A stretch of DNA of 64,000 bases. Source: Aldehydirespirator sp965203635. GTDB lineage: Bacteria; Actinomycetota; Acidimicrobiia; Acidimicrobiales; Aldehydirespiratoraceae. The stretch spans positions 1,364,001-1,428,000 of the forward strand of contig OZ241903.1 in the NCBI GenBank assembly GCA_965203635.1, written 5' to 3'. Both the position numbers and the translations under genes were made by a program. Shown here in pieces: positions 1 to 8,248 of the stretch (the first letter of the stretch is position 1; each line of letters begins with the position of its first letter). The notes under the pieces are model-generated. The model made no database searches. It was not told the DNA's origin and was given only the letters and a program-made list of their open reading frames with translations.

Positions 1-430
1 GCACGCCGGCGGTGACGAAGCGGCCGCCGTCGCCCGGGGCGTGCTTGAGCACGGGAAGGTGCGCACCCAGGTCGATCTCGCCCGAGCGCCACACGTTCTG
101 CTGGGCCGGTGGATCGCTCGCCGCGGCGGGCTCGATGTCGGTGCGGATGCCGCGAGCCAGTGCGGCCCGCAGACGGTCGCGGTCGAGACCCATGGCCGCC
201 TCCGACGACTCCGGCGTGGCGAACACATTGCCGACCACTGGAATGTCGTGGTCCTTGACGCTCTCGAACAGCAGCGCCGCGCCGGCGTCGTGATGCTTCA
301 TCATGGCCGCGGCCTCGAGGTCGGGATCGACGGTGCGCGACACCCGGGCCAGCAGCCCGGCCCGGTCGAGACGGCTCAGGGCCGTCCGGAAACCGGTGTC
401 GAGAACGCCGACCGGCTCAGTCGCGGTCAC
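1..430 (-). CDS. UbiD-family decarboxylase, N-terminal part (runs off the left edge)
   Basis: The 143 visible residues read as the N-terminus of the UbiD family, prenylated-FMN-dependent (de)carboxylases of aromatic and unsaturated acids. Seen: an opening FRTALSRLDRAGLLARV, then VDPDLEAAAM, the ALLFESVKDHDIPVVGN segment and GEIDLGAHLPVLKH, in the family's usual order. The start is GTG at 430-428. It overlaps the stop of the upstream HpaB-like gene in a 4-base GTGA, so the two are translationally coupled. The context (aromatic hydroxylase plus flavin reductase nearby) suggests decarboxylation of an aromatic acid, which is inference. Cofactor and catalytic residues lie outside the window. Confidence 0.85.
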   Translation of the reverse strand, partial: MTATEPVGVLDTGFRTALSRLDRAGLLARVSRTVDPDLEAAAMMKHHDAGAALLFESVKDHDIPVVGNVFATPESSEAAMGLDRDRLRAALARGIRTDIEPAAASDPPAQQNVWRSGEIDLGAHLPVLKHAPGDGGRFVTAGV

Positions 431-1920
431 GAGCCGCTGCCTTCCCGCTCGGCCTCTGGGGAGTCTCGATGCGGGCCGGGTGTCTCGGACAGGCAGCGCA
501 GCACCATGGAACGGGCCCGCTCCCAGTCGTAGTTGCGGTACAGCCGGCCCTGCACCACCGACGCGGAGCCGGCGTAGAACATCTCGTACTGGAAGTGCCG
601 GCTGGCGAACTCCGAGCCGATGGCGTCCCAGATCAACTTCAACAGACCGATCCGATGCTCGGAGTCCACCTCCGGCCAGCGCACGAAGCGCTCGAAGTCG
701 GCCCGGGTGACCGGATCCTGGAAGGCACTCATGGACGACGGCACCTGGATGGTTGTCCCGCCGGTGAGCTCTCGCAGGGCGAACGTGATGTCGCGGTACA
801 GCTCGGGCTGCTGCGTCATGGCCGCGTAGAGCATCTCCGGGTCGGGGCGGGCCACGCCGTTGGCGTCGATGGTGGCGTTGTACTCCCCGGCCAGCACCAT
901 CCCGTACGGGACCGACGCGAGGGCGGCCACCCGGGCCAGGCTCAACTGGAAGTTCCGGTCCCGGGCCTGACCCGACCATTCGGCCAGCTGGGAGGCCAGC
1001 CCGGCCAGGAACCTCATCTTCACCGCGTAGCGGATCTGGGCCTGGGTGTTGCCCAGGAGGTGTGCCGGGGTCCGGTTGAACTGGGCGAAGGTGATCTCGG
1101 GGTCGCGGTCGACGAAGACGTGCTCGGCGGGCACGTCCACGTCGTCGAACACCACCAGCGCGTCGGTCTCGTCGTAGGTGGCCGACAGCGGGTAGTCACC
1201 CGCGGAGGTCACGTCGCGGCCGTAGGGCCGGCGCGGGTAGATGCGCAGCTTCGGGTGGTTCACGGGGATCACCACCGACAGCCCGTAGTCGTCGGCGCCC
1301 GGCGGCAGCGGCTGGATGGAGCTGACGAACAGGTAGTCCGACAGGATCGTGCCGGTCCCGAGCATCTGGGCGCCCCTCACCACCACCCCGTCGTCGCCGG
1401 AGCGCACGATCGAGGCGTACAGGTTGGGCGCGTACTGCTCGTGGGGCCCCTTGGCCCGGTCGACCTGGGGATGGATGATGGTGTAGGTGACGTACAGGTC
1501 CTCGTCACGGGCCCGCTCGTAGAAGCGCTGCACGTTGTCGGCGTAGTGGTCGCCGGCCTTGGCGAAGGTGTCGAGAGATCCCGAGAAACCTGCGAAGAAG
1601 GAGGCCACATGGTCGGGTGATCGGCCCAGGTAGCCGAAGCTCATCTCCGACCACGCCTCGATGGCCAGCCGCCGCCGGCGGAGATCCTTCACCGAGCGGG
1701 GCACCAGCCAACTCAGGTTCACGGGTCGACCGCTGGTCGGCGACTCGTAGGTCATGACCTCATGGTTGGCGGGATCGGACGAGAAGTCGTAGAGCCGGGC
1801 CACGCTGCGCACGCCGGCCGCGAACGCCGGGTGGGTCGTCACGTCCTCGACGGGCCTACCGTCGAGTATCACGTTGCGCCCGTCTCGCAGCGACTCGACG
1901 TAGCTATCTCCCGTGCGCAT
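427..1920 (-). CDS. 4-hydroxyphenylacetate 3-hydroxylase (HpaB)-family flavin-dependent monooxygenase
   Basis: About 497 residues, the usual length of HpaB-type oxygenase components, which use free FADH2 to hydroxylate phenolic substrates. The N-terminus (MRTGDSYVESLRDGRNVILD) and the repeated TYDETDALVVFDDVDVPAEH and QAQIRYAVKMRFLAGLASQL segments are family-typical. The ATG at 1920 is chosen because GGAGG lies four bases upstream; the frame stays open further but without a better start. It is followed by the UbiD gene (GTGA overlap) and faces an MFS gene across a 104-bp region with a palindrome. A flavin reductase lies 1.3 kb away at 3247-3744 and is the likely partner. Substrate unknown; family members also act on other phenols and on chlorophenols. 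Confidence 0.85.
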   Translation of the reverse strand: MRTGDSYVESLRDGRNVILDGRPVEDVTTHPAFAAGVRSVARLYDFSSDPANHEVMTYESPTSGRPVNLSWLVPRSVKDLRRRRLAIEAWSEMSFGYLGRSPDHVASFFAGFSGSLDTFAKAGDHYADNVQRFYERARDEDLYVTYTIIHPQVDRAKGPHEQYAPNLYASIVRSGDDGVVVRGAQMLGTGTILSDYLFVSSIQPLPPGADDYGLSVVIPVNHPKLRIYPRRPYGRDVTSAGDYPLSATYDETDALVVFDDVDVPAEHVFVDRDPEITFAQFNRTPAHLLGNTQAQIRYAVKMRFLAGLASQLAEWSGQARDRNFQLSLARVAALASVPYGMVLAGEYNATIDANGVARPDPEMLYAAMTQQPELYRDITFALRELTGGTTIQVPSSMSAFQDPVTRADFERFVRWPEVDSEHRIGLLKLIWDAIGSEFASRHFQYEMFYAGSASVVQGRLYRNYDWERARSMVLRCLSETPGPHRDSPEAEREGSGS

Positions 1921-1970
1921 CCATCCTCCAACAGGACGCGAGAACCGCCCGGCAGCAGCCAGGTTCTCTT

Positions 1971-1993
1971 GGCAGATTGTCTGACAACCTGCC
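1971..1993. promoter_or_regulatory. 23-bp palindromic operator candidate in a divergent promoter
   Basis: Two 11-base arms (GGCAGATTGTC and GACAACCTGCC) are inverted about a single T at 1982, with 10 of 11 positions pairing. The core TTGTCTGACAA fits the TNGT-N3-ACNA pattern of FadR-type GntR regulators. It lies between the starts of the HpaB-like gene (1920) and the MFS gene (2025), so one bound dimer could control both. No GntR gene is in the window. Confidence 0.55.
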
Positions 1994-2024
1994 CATGCTG
2001 TCAAACTGGATCGGTGAGGATCAC

Positions 2025-3260
2025 GTGAGGACCGCTCTGGGCCGGCTGGCCGACACGCTTGGCAACCCCAACTTCCGCCGTTACGCGAGCGCCCAGTTCC
2101 TGCACGGTGCCGGAATGTGGGCCCACCACCTCGCCGAGGTGTGGCTGGTGTATGAGATCACCGACAGTGCGTTCGTCGTCGGTCTCACCATCGCCGTCCG
2201 GTCGGGCTCGGCCGTGGTTCTCGCGCCGGTGGCGGGGACTCTGGCCGACCGGATGGACCGGCGCCGTCTGCTGGCCTCCACGCAGGCCGCGAAGGCCCTC
2301 GTTGCCGGCACGCTGGCCCTCCTTGCGCTGGCGATGCGAGAGGACCTGCCGCTGGCCGTGCTGTTCGGCGCCGTGGCGGTGCTGGGCGTGATCGGCGCCA
2401 TCGACACCCCGCTGCGGCGGGCTTTCGTGCGCGATGTCGTCATGGCCGACCGGATCGACCGGGCGGCCCGGCTGCACACCTCGGTGATGTCGGTGGGCCG
2501 GTTCTTGGGAAGCGGCGCGGCGTGGCTCTTCCTGAGCCTGTCCGCGGCATGGGCCTGCTTCGCGGTGAACGGAGCGACCTCGCTGCTCGCGTCCATGCTG
2601 GTGCTCCGGGTGGTGCCCACCACCGCCGCCGTGTCGAAGGACGCCCGAGCAACCGGCGGTCGGGTGCTCGGCTACCTGCTGCGCACACCGGCGGTGACCA
2701 TACCGATGGCCCTGCTGTGCTCGTTCACGCTGTTCGGCTGGAACCTGGCCGTGCTGCTTCCGGTCATCGCCGACAAGCAGCTGGAGAGCGGGGCGGGCAC
2801 GTTCGCGATCCTGGCCCAGGTCATGGCCGTCGGCAGCCTGATCGGCTCGGTGATGATGGCTGCGTCGAGGCTGGAGGGGGCGCGCAGCCTGGCCCTCCTG
2901 CTGGCCGTTTTCAGTGCGACCCTGGTCACGCTGTCCGCGGTGAACGTCCTCGTCGCCGGCATAGTGGCCATCTTCGTGGTGGGCATATTCGGCGGCGGTT
3001 TCTTGAGCCTGTCCAACGGATCGGTTCAGAGCGCAGCCGATCCCCGCCTGCAGGGAAGAGTGTCGGCGGCCTACGGGGTCGTCTTCGTGGGGGCCCGCGC
3101 CGTCGGTGGCCCGATCCTGGGTTGGCTGGTGGACGACTTCGGCAGTCGCACCGCCCTAGTCACGGTTGGGGTCGTCACCGCGGCCTGCGCGCTCCTCGGC
3201 CTCCTGGCCGCCGGCCGGAGCCGTTTGAGCGCCGCCGGCCGCGAACTCAGTGGCGCTTGA
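2025..3260 (+). CDS. Major facilitator superfamily transporter (MFS_3/EntS-like)
   Basis: About 411 residues with around 12 hydrophobic segments. The intracellular loop GTLADRMDRRRLLASTQ after TM2-3 is the MFS signature loop, and the overall pattern resembles EntS-like exporters. GTG at 2025 is preferred because GGTGAGGA precedes it. The frame extends up to a TTG at 1977, but that codon lies inside the 23-bp palindrome. It is divergent from the HpaB/UbiD pair, so it probably exports or imports their substrate or product. It converges with the flavin reductase, the two 3' ends overlapping by 14 bp. Substrate unknown. Confidence 0.85.
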   Translation: MRTALGRLADTLGNPNFRRYASAQFLHGAGMWAHHLAEVWLVYEITDSAFVVGLTIAVRSGSAVVLAPVAGTLADRMDRRRLLASTQAAKALVAGTLALLALAMREDLPLAVLFGAVAVLGVIGAIDTPLRRAFVRDVVMADRIDRAARLHTSVMSVGRFLGSGAAWLFLSLSAAWACFAVNGATSLLASMLVLRVVPTTAAVSKDARATGGRVLGYLLRTPAVTIPMALLCSFTLFGWNLAVLLPVIADKQLESGAGTFAILAQVMAVGSLIGSVMMAASRLEGARSLALLLAVFSATLVTLSAVNVLVAGIVAIFVVGIFGGGFLSLSNGSVQSAADPRLQGRVSAAYGVVFVGARAVGGPILGWLVDDFGSRTALVTVGVVTAACALLGLLAAGRSRLSAAGRELSGA

Positions 3261-3744
3261 CGCCTCCGTACTGCATGCGGGTATCGCTCATCGAGGCTGA
3301 GCGGGCCTCGTCGACGTGGATGTCGCCGTCCACCAGTTCGCCCACGAACAGGGTGTGGGTGCCCAGGTCGATGGCGTGGCGCACCTCGCAGTCCATCCAG
3401 GCGATGGCCTCGGTGAACACCGGCGCTCCCGTCGTGGCCTCCCTCACCGGCCGGCCGTTGAGGGTCCCATCGGCGTAAGTGGCCGGCTTGGAGAACTTGA
3501 CGAACACCCGGGTGTCCTCGGAGTTCCACAGATTGACGGTGAACGAACCCCCCTCGGAGATGAGCCGGTGCGTCACCGCCGTATTGTCCACACCGACACC
3601 TATGAGAACCGGTTCCATCGACAGCTGCGTGATCCAGCTCGCGGTCATGCCGTTTCGCTCCTCGCCCGAGCGCGACCCGATCAGGGCCAATGCGTTGGGG
3701 ATCTTCCAGGTGAGCCGGTTCACAAGTTGGTCGTCAAGAGCCAT
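3247..3744 (-). CDS. Flavin reductase domain protein (HpaC-like)
   Basis: 165 residues, the size of stand-alone NAD(P)H:flavin oxidoreductases that feed reduced flavin to two-component monooxygenases. Seen: NGMTASWITQLSMEPVLIGV near the N-terminus (flavin phosphate region) and the family-typical C-terminal SMSDTRMQYGGVKR. It sits 1.3 kb from an HpaB-type oxygenase that needs free reduced flavin, so the two probably form one system even though they are not adjacent in one operon. Its 3' end overlaps the MFS gene by 14 bp on the opposite strand. Its start is only 24 bp from the divergent DMT transporter start. Confidence 0.85.
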   Translation of the reverse strand: MALDDQLVNRLTWKIPNALALIGSRSGEERNGMTASWITQLSMEPVLIGVGVDNTAVTHRLISEGGSFTVNLWNSEDTRVFVKFSKPATYADGTLNGRPVREATTGAPVFTEAIAWMDCEVRHAIDLGTHTLFVGELVDGDIHVDEARSASMSDTRMQYGGVKRH

Positions 3745-3768
3745 GGCGAAACCCTATCGGCAGGTCTG

Positions 3769-4608
3769 ATGCGCCCCCGAGAGTTCCCGCCCGAAGGGCT
3801 GTTCATGGTCGGGGCGGTGTCGCAGTACCTGGGCGCGACGGTGGCCGTGGTGCTGTTCGACGAGCTGGCTCCGGGCGGGGTGGCGCTACTGAGAGTGCTG
3901 GCCGCGGCGGCGGTCATCGTGGCCCTGCGGCGCTCGTGGCGGCGGCGGTGGCAGGCCCGCGAGCTGGGTCGGGCCGCCGCCTTCGGCGTGTCGCTGGCCG
4001 CCATGAACCTGTGCTTCTACCTAGCCATGGACCGGCTCCCGCTGGGCAATGCGGTAGCCATCGAGTTCACCGGTCCGGTGGTGGTTGCCGCTCTCGGAGC
4101 CCGCACCCTGCGCTCCGCGGGGGCGCTGGTGCTGGCAGTGGCGGGCGTGCTGGTGCTGGCCGGCGTGGAGTCCGAAGGCACGGCCGCGGGCGTGGGATTC
4201 GCGCTGCTGGCCGGCGGGTTCTGGGCCGGCTACATCCTGCTCGGCCATCGGGTGGCCCGAAGCCCGGCCTCCGTGGACGGGCTGGGCCTCGGTATGCTGG
4301 CCGGCGCGGTGGCCATCAGCCCGTTCGGCTCGGCTGCGGTGGCCGGAGCGGTGGACTCCCCGCTGGTGCTCGCCCTCGGGCTTGCCACCGGACTGCTATC
4401 CAACGTGATCCCCTACCGGATCGACCAGACGGTGATGCGCCGCATCGACCCGCATCGCTTCGCCCTGCTGCAGGCGATCCTGCCGGCCACGGCGACGGTG
4501 GTGGGTCTGATTGCGCTGGCCCAGGTGCCCAGCGGCCGGGAGGCACTCGGCATCGGTCTCGTGATAGCAGCCATCGTGGCCAGCCGCCCGGGGGCCGACT
4601 CGGGTTAG
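3769..4608 (+). CDS. EamA/DMT-superfamily transporter (RhtA-like)
   Basis: 279 residues with about ten hydrophobic segments arranged as two five-helix EamA repeats, like the threonine/homoserine exporter RhtA. Typical features are SLAAMNLCFYLAMDRLPLGN early in the first repeat and a C-terminal half ending in RREALGIGLVIAAIVAS-like sequence. The ATG at 3769 is used; the longer open frame upstream is antisense to the flavin reductase and is not credible. The Shine-Dalgarno is weak. Followed after 41 bp by the amidohydrolase, probably one transcript. Exported compound unknown. Confidence 0.8.
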   Translation: MRPREFPPEGLFMVGAVSQYLGATVAVVLFDELAPGGVALLRVLAAAAVIVALRRSWRRRWQARELGRAAAFGVSLAAMNLCFYLAMDRLPLGNAVAIEFTGPVVVAALGARTLRSAGALVLAVAGVLVLAGVESEGTAAGVGFALLAGGFWAGYILLGHRVARSPASVDGLGLGMLAGAVAISPFGSAAVAGAVDSPLVLALGLATGLLSNVIPYRIDQTVMRRIDPHRFALLQAILPATATVVGLIALAQVPSGREALGIGLVIAAIVASRPGADSG

Positions 4609-4649
4609 CGCACCGGGTCGAGACGATTACGGTGTCGGCGGTGTCGACC

Positions 4650-6047
4650 ATGATCTTCACCCACGGCACGGTCATCACGATGAACCCGAGCCGGGAGATC
4701 ATCGCCGACGGCGCGATTGCGGTGTCCGGCAACCGCATCGAGGCGGTCGGCAAGACCGAGGACTTGCGGGCCCGCTACCGGGGTGCCACCGAGATCGACC
4801 TGAGTGGCCACATCGTGCTCCCGGGACTGATCGACACCCATGTGCATCTGGCCCAGACGATGCTGCGAGGCGTGTCGGAGGGGAAGCGGCTGGGAGACTT
4901 CTCCAACTGGCTGTTCGGTCGCATCTTCCCGTTGCAGGGCTCCTACACGGAGGCCGACGCGGCGGCCAGCGCCCGCCTGGCCGTTCTGGAGATGATCAAG
5001 TCGGGAACCACAGGATTCGTGGAATGCCTGCTGGCCGAGCGTTACGGCTTCGACGGGATCGCCGAAGCCTGCGCCGGCTCGGGCATCAGGGCCGCGCTCG
5101 GCTCGCTCGTGATGGCGGTGGGCCCCGAGACCCGCGACGAACTGGGCTGGCACCACGGCATGTGGCAGACCCGGGAGTCCTCCATCGCCCAGGCCCTTGA
5201 GGCCCACGAACGCTGGGAGGGTGCCGGGGACGGGCGGCTCCAGGTGTGGTTCGGTTGCCGGTCGGCCGAGCCGGCTTGCGACCTGTCGCTGTACGACGAG
5301 GTGTCGGAACTGGCCCGCCAGCGCGACATGGGCATCACCATCCACCTGGCCGAGATGCCGTCGGACAACGACTTCGCCCGGAGTCTCGGATTCCGCAGCC
5401 ATGTGGACCTGGCCCGCGGCCACGGCCTACTCGGACCCCGCACCGTGCTGGCCCATTGCACCGTGGCCGAGGGCGAGGACTTCCGGCTGCTGGCCGACAC
5501 TCAGACGTCGGTGTCGCACAACCCGGCCAACAACGCCTCCGCAGCCTGGGGCCCGGCGGCGGTGACCGACATGCTCGCAGCCGGGGTCAACGTCGCCCTC
5601 GGCTGCGACGCGGCGCCGTCCAACGCCAACCTCGACGTGCTGCGGGACATGCGCATCGCCTGCCACTCAGCCCGCCAGCGAGCCGGCACCCGCCTGGCCA
5701 TCGGTCCCGAGACGGTGCTGGAGATGGCCACCCTGAATGGCGCCCGAGCCCTCGGCCTCGGCGATGAGCTCGGTTCGCTGGAGCCCGGCAAGTTGGCCGA
5801 CTTCATCACCATCGACACCGACGCCCCCCACCTCCAGCCGGTGTGGAACCCGGTGGCGACCACGGTCTTCGCGGCCCAAGGCGCCGACGTCGACACCGTC
5901 GTGATCAACGGTCAGGTGGTCATGCGCAACCGGGCGGTGCTCACCATGGACGAGGACGCGGTGCTCGACGACGTGAAGGGCCGTTTCCGGGCCGTAGCGG
6001 CCAGAGCCGGTGTCACCGGGCTGGAGTCCGAGTGGCCGACGGTGTGA
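4650..6047 (+). CDS. Amidohydrolase of the TRZ/ATZ/cytosine-deaminase group
   Basis: 465 residues. The metal and catalytic residues expected for mononuclear-zinc deaminases/chlorohydrolases are present: HVH at 64-66 (in IDTHVHLAQTMLRG), H232 and E235 in TIHLAEMPSDN, H269 in VLAHCTVAEGED, and D320 in LGCDAAPSNANLD. The C-terminal GSLEPGKLADFITID is also typical. The family covers deaminases of purines, pterins and methylthioadenosine, and triazine hydrolases, so the substrate is open. The ATG at 4650 is used; in-frame GTG codons at 4632 and 4641 are possible. The stop overlaps the next gene's start in a GTGA, so it is coupled to the 2-hydroxyacid dehydrogenase-like gene. Confidence 0.88.
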   Translation: MIFTHGTVITMNPSREIIADGAIAVSGNRIEAVGKTEDLRARYRGATEIDLSGHIVLPGLIDTHVHLAQTMLRGVSEGKRLGDFSNWLFGRIFPLQGSYTEADAAASARLAVLEMIKSGTTGFVECLLAERYGFDGIAEACAGSGIRAALGSLVMAVGPETRDELGWHHGMWQTRESSIAQALEAHERWEGAGDGRLQVWFGCRSAEPACDLSLYDEVSELARQRDMGITIHLAEMPSDNDFARSLGFRSHVDLARGHGLLGPRTVLAHCTVAEGEDFRLLADTQTSVSHNPANNASAAWGPAAVTDMLAAGVNVALGCDAAPSNANLDVLRDMRIACHSARQRAGTRLAIGPETVLEMATLNGARALGLGDELGSLEPGKLADFITIDTDAPHLQPVWNPVATTVFAAQGADVDTVVINGQVVMRNRAVLTMDEDAVLDDVKGRFRAVAARAGVTGLESEWPTV

Positions 6048-7069
6048 CACCACCGCACCGCACCGTCTACGTCACCCAGAGGGCGCCGATTCACCAGGAG
6101 GTGGCCCGGGCCGCCTGCCCCACCGAGCTAGAGCTCGTCATGCTGGTGTCGCCCTCGACCTCAGAGATCGTCGATGCGGTGGCCGGCGCCGAGTTCCTGA
6201 TGAGCGAGCGGTCCCGTGTCATCGACGCATCGATCATCGAGGCCGGGGGTGGGCTGCGGCTCATCCAGCGCCTCGGACTACAGGTCCACGACATCGACCT
6301 GGACGCAGCCCGCCGGGCCCGGATCCCGGTGTGCAGATGGCCGCTTCCCCAGTGCGCCATGGTCGCCGAGCATGTCGTCATGCAGATCATGGGTCTGCTC
6401 AAGCGCACCCGCTCCGCCGAGCGGATCGTCACCGAGGCCAGCTCCGGGTGGGGGCCGCCCCAGCGCTGCGACGCCGACACCTTCCTAATCGACTGGTCGA
6501 AGATGAGCGGGGTGCGCCAGCTACTGGACTGCACGGTGGGGATAGTCGGTCTGGGCGAGATCGGGACCGAGCTGGCGCTACGGCTGGGCCCCTTCGGCTG
6601 CGAACTTCTCTACTACCGGCGGAACCGGATGTCGGACTGGGCCGAGGAGCAGATGCAGGTCGCCTACGCCAGCCTCGACGACCTGCTGGGCCGCTCGGAC
6701 GTGGTGGTGCTGCTGCTGCCCCATGCCACCGACACGGCCGGGATCGCCAACGACCGGTTCCTGAGCCTCATGAGGCCGGGATCGCTGCTGATCAACGCGG
6801 GCGCCAGCGCCCTGCTCGACGAGGAGGCCGTGGCCCGGGCCTACCGGTCCGGGCACCTCGGCGGGGTGGCCACCGACGGCTACCCATGGGAGCCGGTCCG
6901 GCCCGACAACCCTCTCGTGGCCCTGGCCGCCGACCCCAGGGCCAACGTGGTGCTGACCCCCCACTCGGCCCAGGCCGGGCTGGTGATCGACACGACCGTG
7001 CGTCGGACCGAGTACACCAACCTGCTCGCCGTCCTGGAGGGTCGCCCGCTTCAACACCAGGTCGCCTGA
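6044..7069 (+). CDS. D-isomer-specific 2-hydroxyacid dehydrogenase-like protein lacking the catalytic arginine
   Basis: 341 residues. The Rossmann motif GLGEIGTELA is at 169-178, and E283 (in YPWEP) and H307 (in LTPHSAQ) match the acid/base pair of the family. The segment that normally reads N-T-A-R-G is here N-A-G-A-S (251-255), so the substrate-binding arginine is replaced by alanine. GTG at 6044 is chosen because it overlaps the amidohydrolase stop by four bases. Either the reaction differs from the usual 2-keto acid reduction or the protein is not a standard dehydrogenase. It may act on the product of the coupled amidohydrolase, which is inference. Confidence 0.82.
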   Translation: MTPPHRTVYVTQRAPIHQEVARAACPTELELVMLVSPSTSEIVDAVAGAEFLMSERSRVIDASIIEAGGGLRLIQRLGLQVHDIDLDAARRARIPVCRWPLPQCAMVAEHVVMQIMGLLKRTRSAERIVTEASSGWGPPQRCDADTFLIDWSKMSGVRQLLDCTVGIVGLGEIGTELALRLGPFGCELLYYRRNRMSDWAEEQMQVAYASLDDLLGRSDVVVLLLPHATDTAGIANDRFLSLMRPGSLLINAGASALLDEEAVARAYRSGHLGGVATDGYPWEPVRPDNPLVALAADPRANVVLTPHSAQAGLVIDTTVRRTEYTNLLAVLEGRPLQHQVA

Positions 7070-7105
7070 ACACAGTCCAGCCGCAGGCTCGACGGTCGGG
7101 CGAGG

Positions 7106-8143
7106 TCAGGCGGCGGGCAGTAGGCCGCGGGCGACCATGGTCTCCGCGATCTGGATGGTGTTGAGGGCCGCGCCCTTGCGGAGGTTGTCGCCCGACACGA
7201 ACACCGACAGGCCGTTGGGGCGGGTCGGGTCCCGGCGGATGCGGCCCACATAGGAGGGGTCGGCGCCGGCCGCCTTCAAGGGTGTCGGGACGTCGGTCAC
7301 CACCACGCCGGGCGCGCCGGCCAGCACCTCGACAGCCCGCTCCGGGCTGATCGGGCGGTCGAACGACGCGCTGATCGACAGGGAGTGCCCGCAGTACACC
7401 GGCACCCGCACGCAGGTGGACGCCACGGCCAGATCGGGAAGCTCGAGGATCTTGCGGCTCTCGTGGGTGAGCTTCTGCTCCTCGTCGGTCTCGCCGGTGC
7501 CGTCGTCGACCATCGAGCCGGCCAGCGGGACCACGTTGAAGGCGATGGGCTCAGGGAACTTCTCGCCCGCCTGCAAGCCGACCGCGCCGCCGTCGAAGGT
7601 CAGCGACGGCGCGTCCTCGCCCGCCTTCTGCACCTGCTCGTGCAGCTCGTCCACCCCGGCCAGGCCCGCACCGGAGACCGCCTGGTAGGTGGAGACCACC
7701 ATGGCGACCAGGCCCGCCTCGGCGTCGAGGCGCTTGAGCGGGGGCATGGCCACCATCGTCGTGCAGTTGGGGTTGGCCACGATGCCCTTGGGGATCGAAT
7801 CCAGCGCATGCGGGTTGACCTCGGACACCACCAGCGGCACGTCGGGGTCGCGCCGCCAGGCCGAGGAGTTGTCGATCACGACCGCTCCGGCGGCCGCGAC
7901 TCGCTCGGCCAGGGCCCGGCTGGTGGTGGCCCCGGCGGAGAACAGGCACACGTCCAGGCCGCTGTAGTCGGCGGTGGCGGCGTCCTCGACGACGATCGCC
8001 CGGTCCCGCCAGTGCAAGGTGCGTCCGGCCGAGCGTGACGAGGCGAAGAAACGGAGGTCGTCCACCACCAGGTCGCGCTCGTCCAGCAGGGCCCGCATCA
8101 CCCCGCCCACCTGGCCGGTAGCGCCGACGACCCCTACATCCAT
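7106..8143 (-). CDS. asd: Aspartate-semialdehyde dehydrogenase
   Basis: 345 residues. Catalyses NADPH-dependent reduction of aspartyl phosphate to aspartate semialdehyde, the branch point to lysine/diaminopimelate, threonine and methionine. Seen: nucleotide motif GATGQVGG near residue 8, catalytic C127 in NPNCTT, and H253 in VPVYCGHS. Length is normal. It lies immediately downstream of the aspartate kinase on the same strand, giving the usual kinase-dehydrogenase order. A 47-bp duplication separates the two genes. Confidence 0.95.
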   Translation of the reverse strand: MDVGVVGATGQVGGVMRALLDERDLVVDDLRFFASSRSAGRTLHWRDRAIVVEDAATADYSGLDVCLFSAGATTSRALAERVAAAGAVVIDNSSAWRRDPDVPLVVSEVNPHALDSIPKGIVANPNCTTMVAMPPLKRLDAEAGLVAMVVSTYQAVSGAGLAGVDELHEQVQKAGEDAPSLTFDGGAVGLQAGEKFPEPIAFNVVPLAGSMVDDGTGETDEEQKLTHESRKILELPDLAVASTCVRVPVYCGHSLSISASFDRPISPERAVEVLAGAPGVVVTDVPTPLKAAGADPSYVGRIRRDPTRPNGLSVFVSGDNLRKGAALNTIQIAETMVARGLLPAA

Positions 8144-8153
8144 GAGGCGCAGG

Positions 8154-8248
8154 CTACCGGCCGGTCAGAAGACGCTGGCGCGGTCCGCGGGGTCCTTGGC
8201 CCTACCGGCCGGTCAGAAGACGCTGGCGCGGTCGGCGGGGTCCTTGGC
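8154..8248. repeat. Tandem duplication of the lysC 3' end (2 x 47 bp)
   Basis: The segments 8154-8200 and 8202-8248 are the same 47 bases with one mismatch, offset by 48. The inner copy carries the last 11-12 codons and stop of lysC. The outer copy lies after the stop and is a noncoding echo. It is probably a replication-slippage or short tandem duplication event, and it lies exactly at the lysC/asd junction. Confidence 0.9.
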
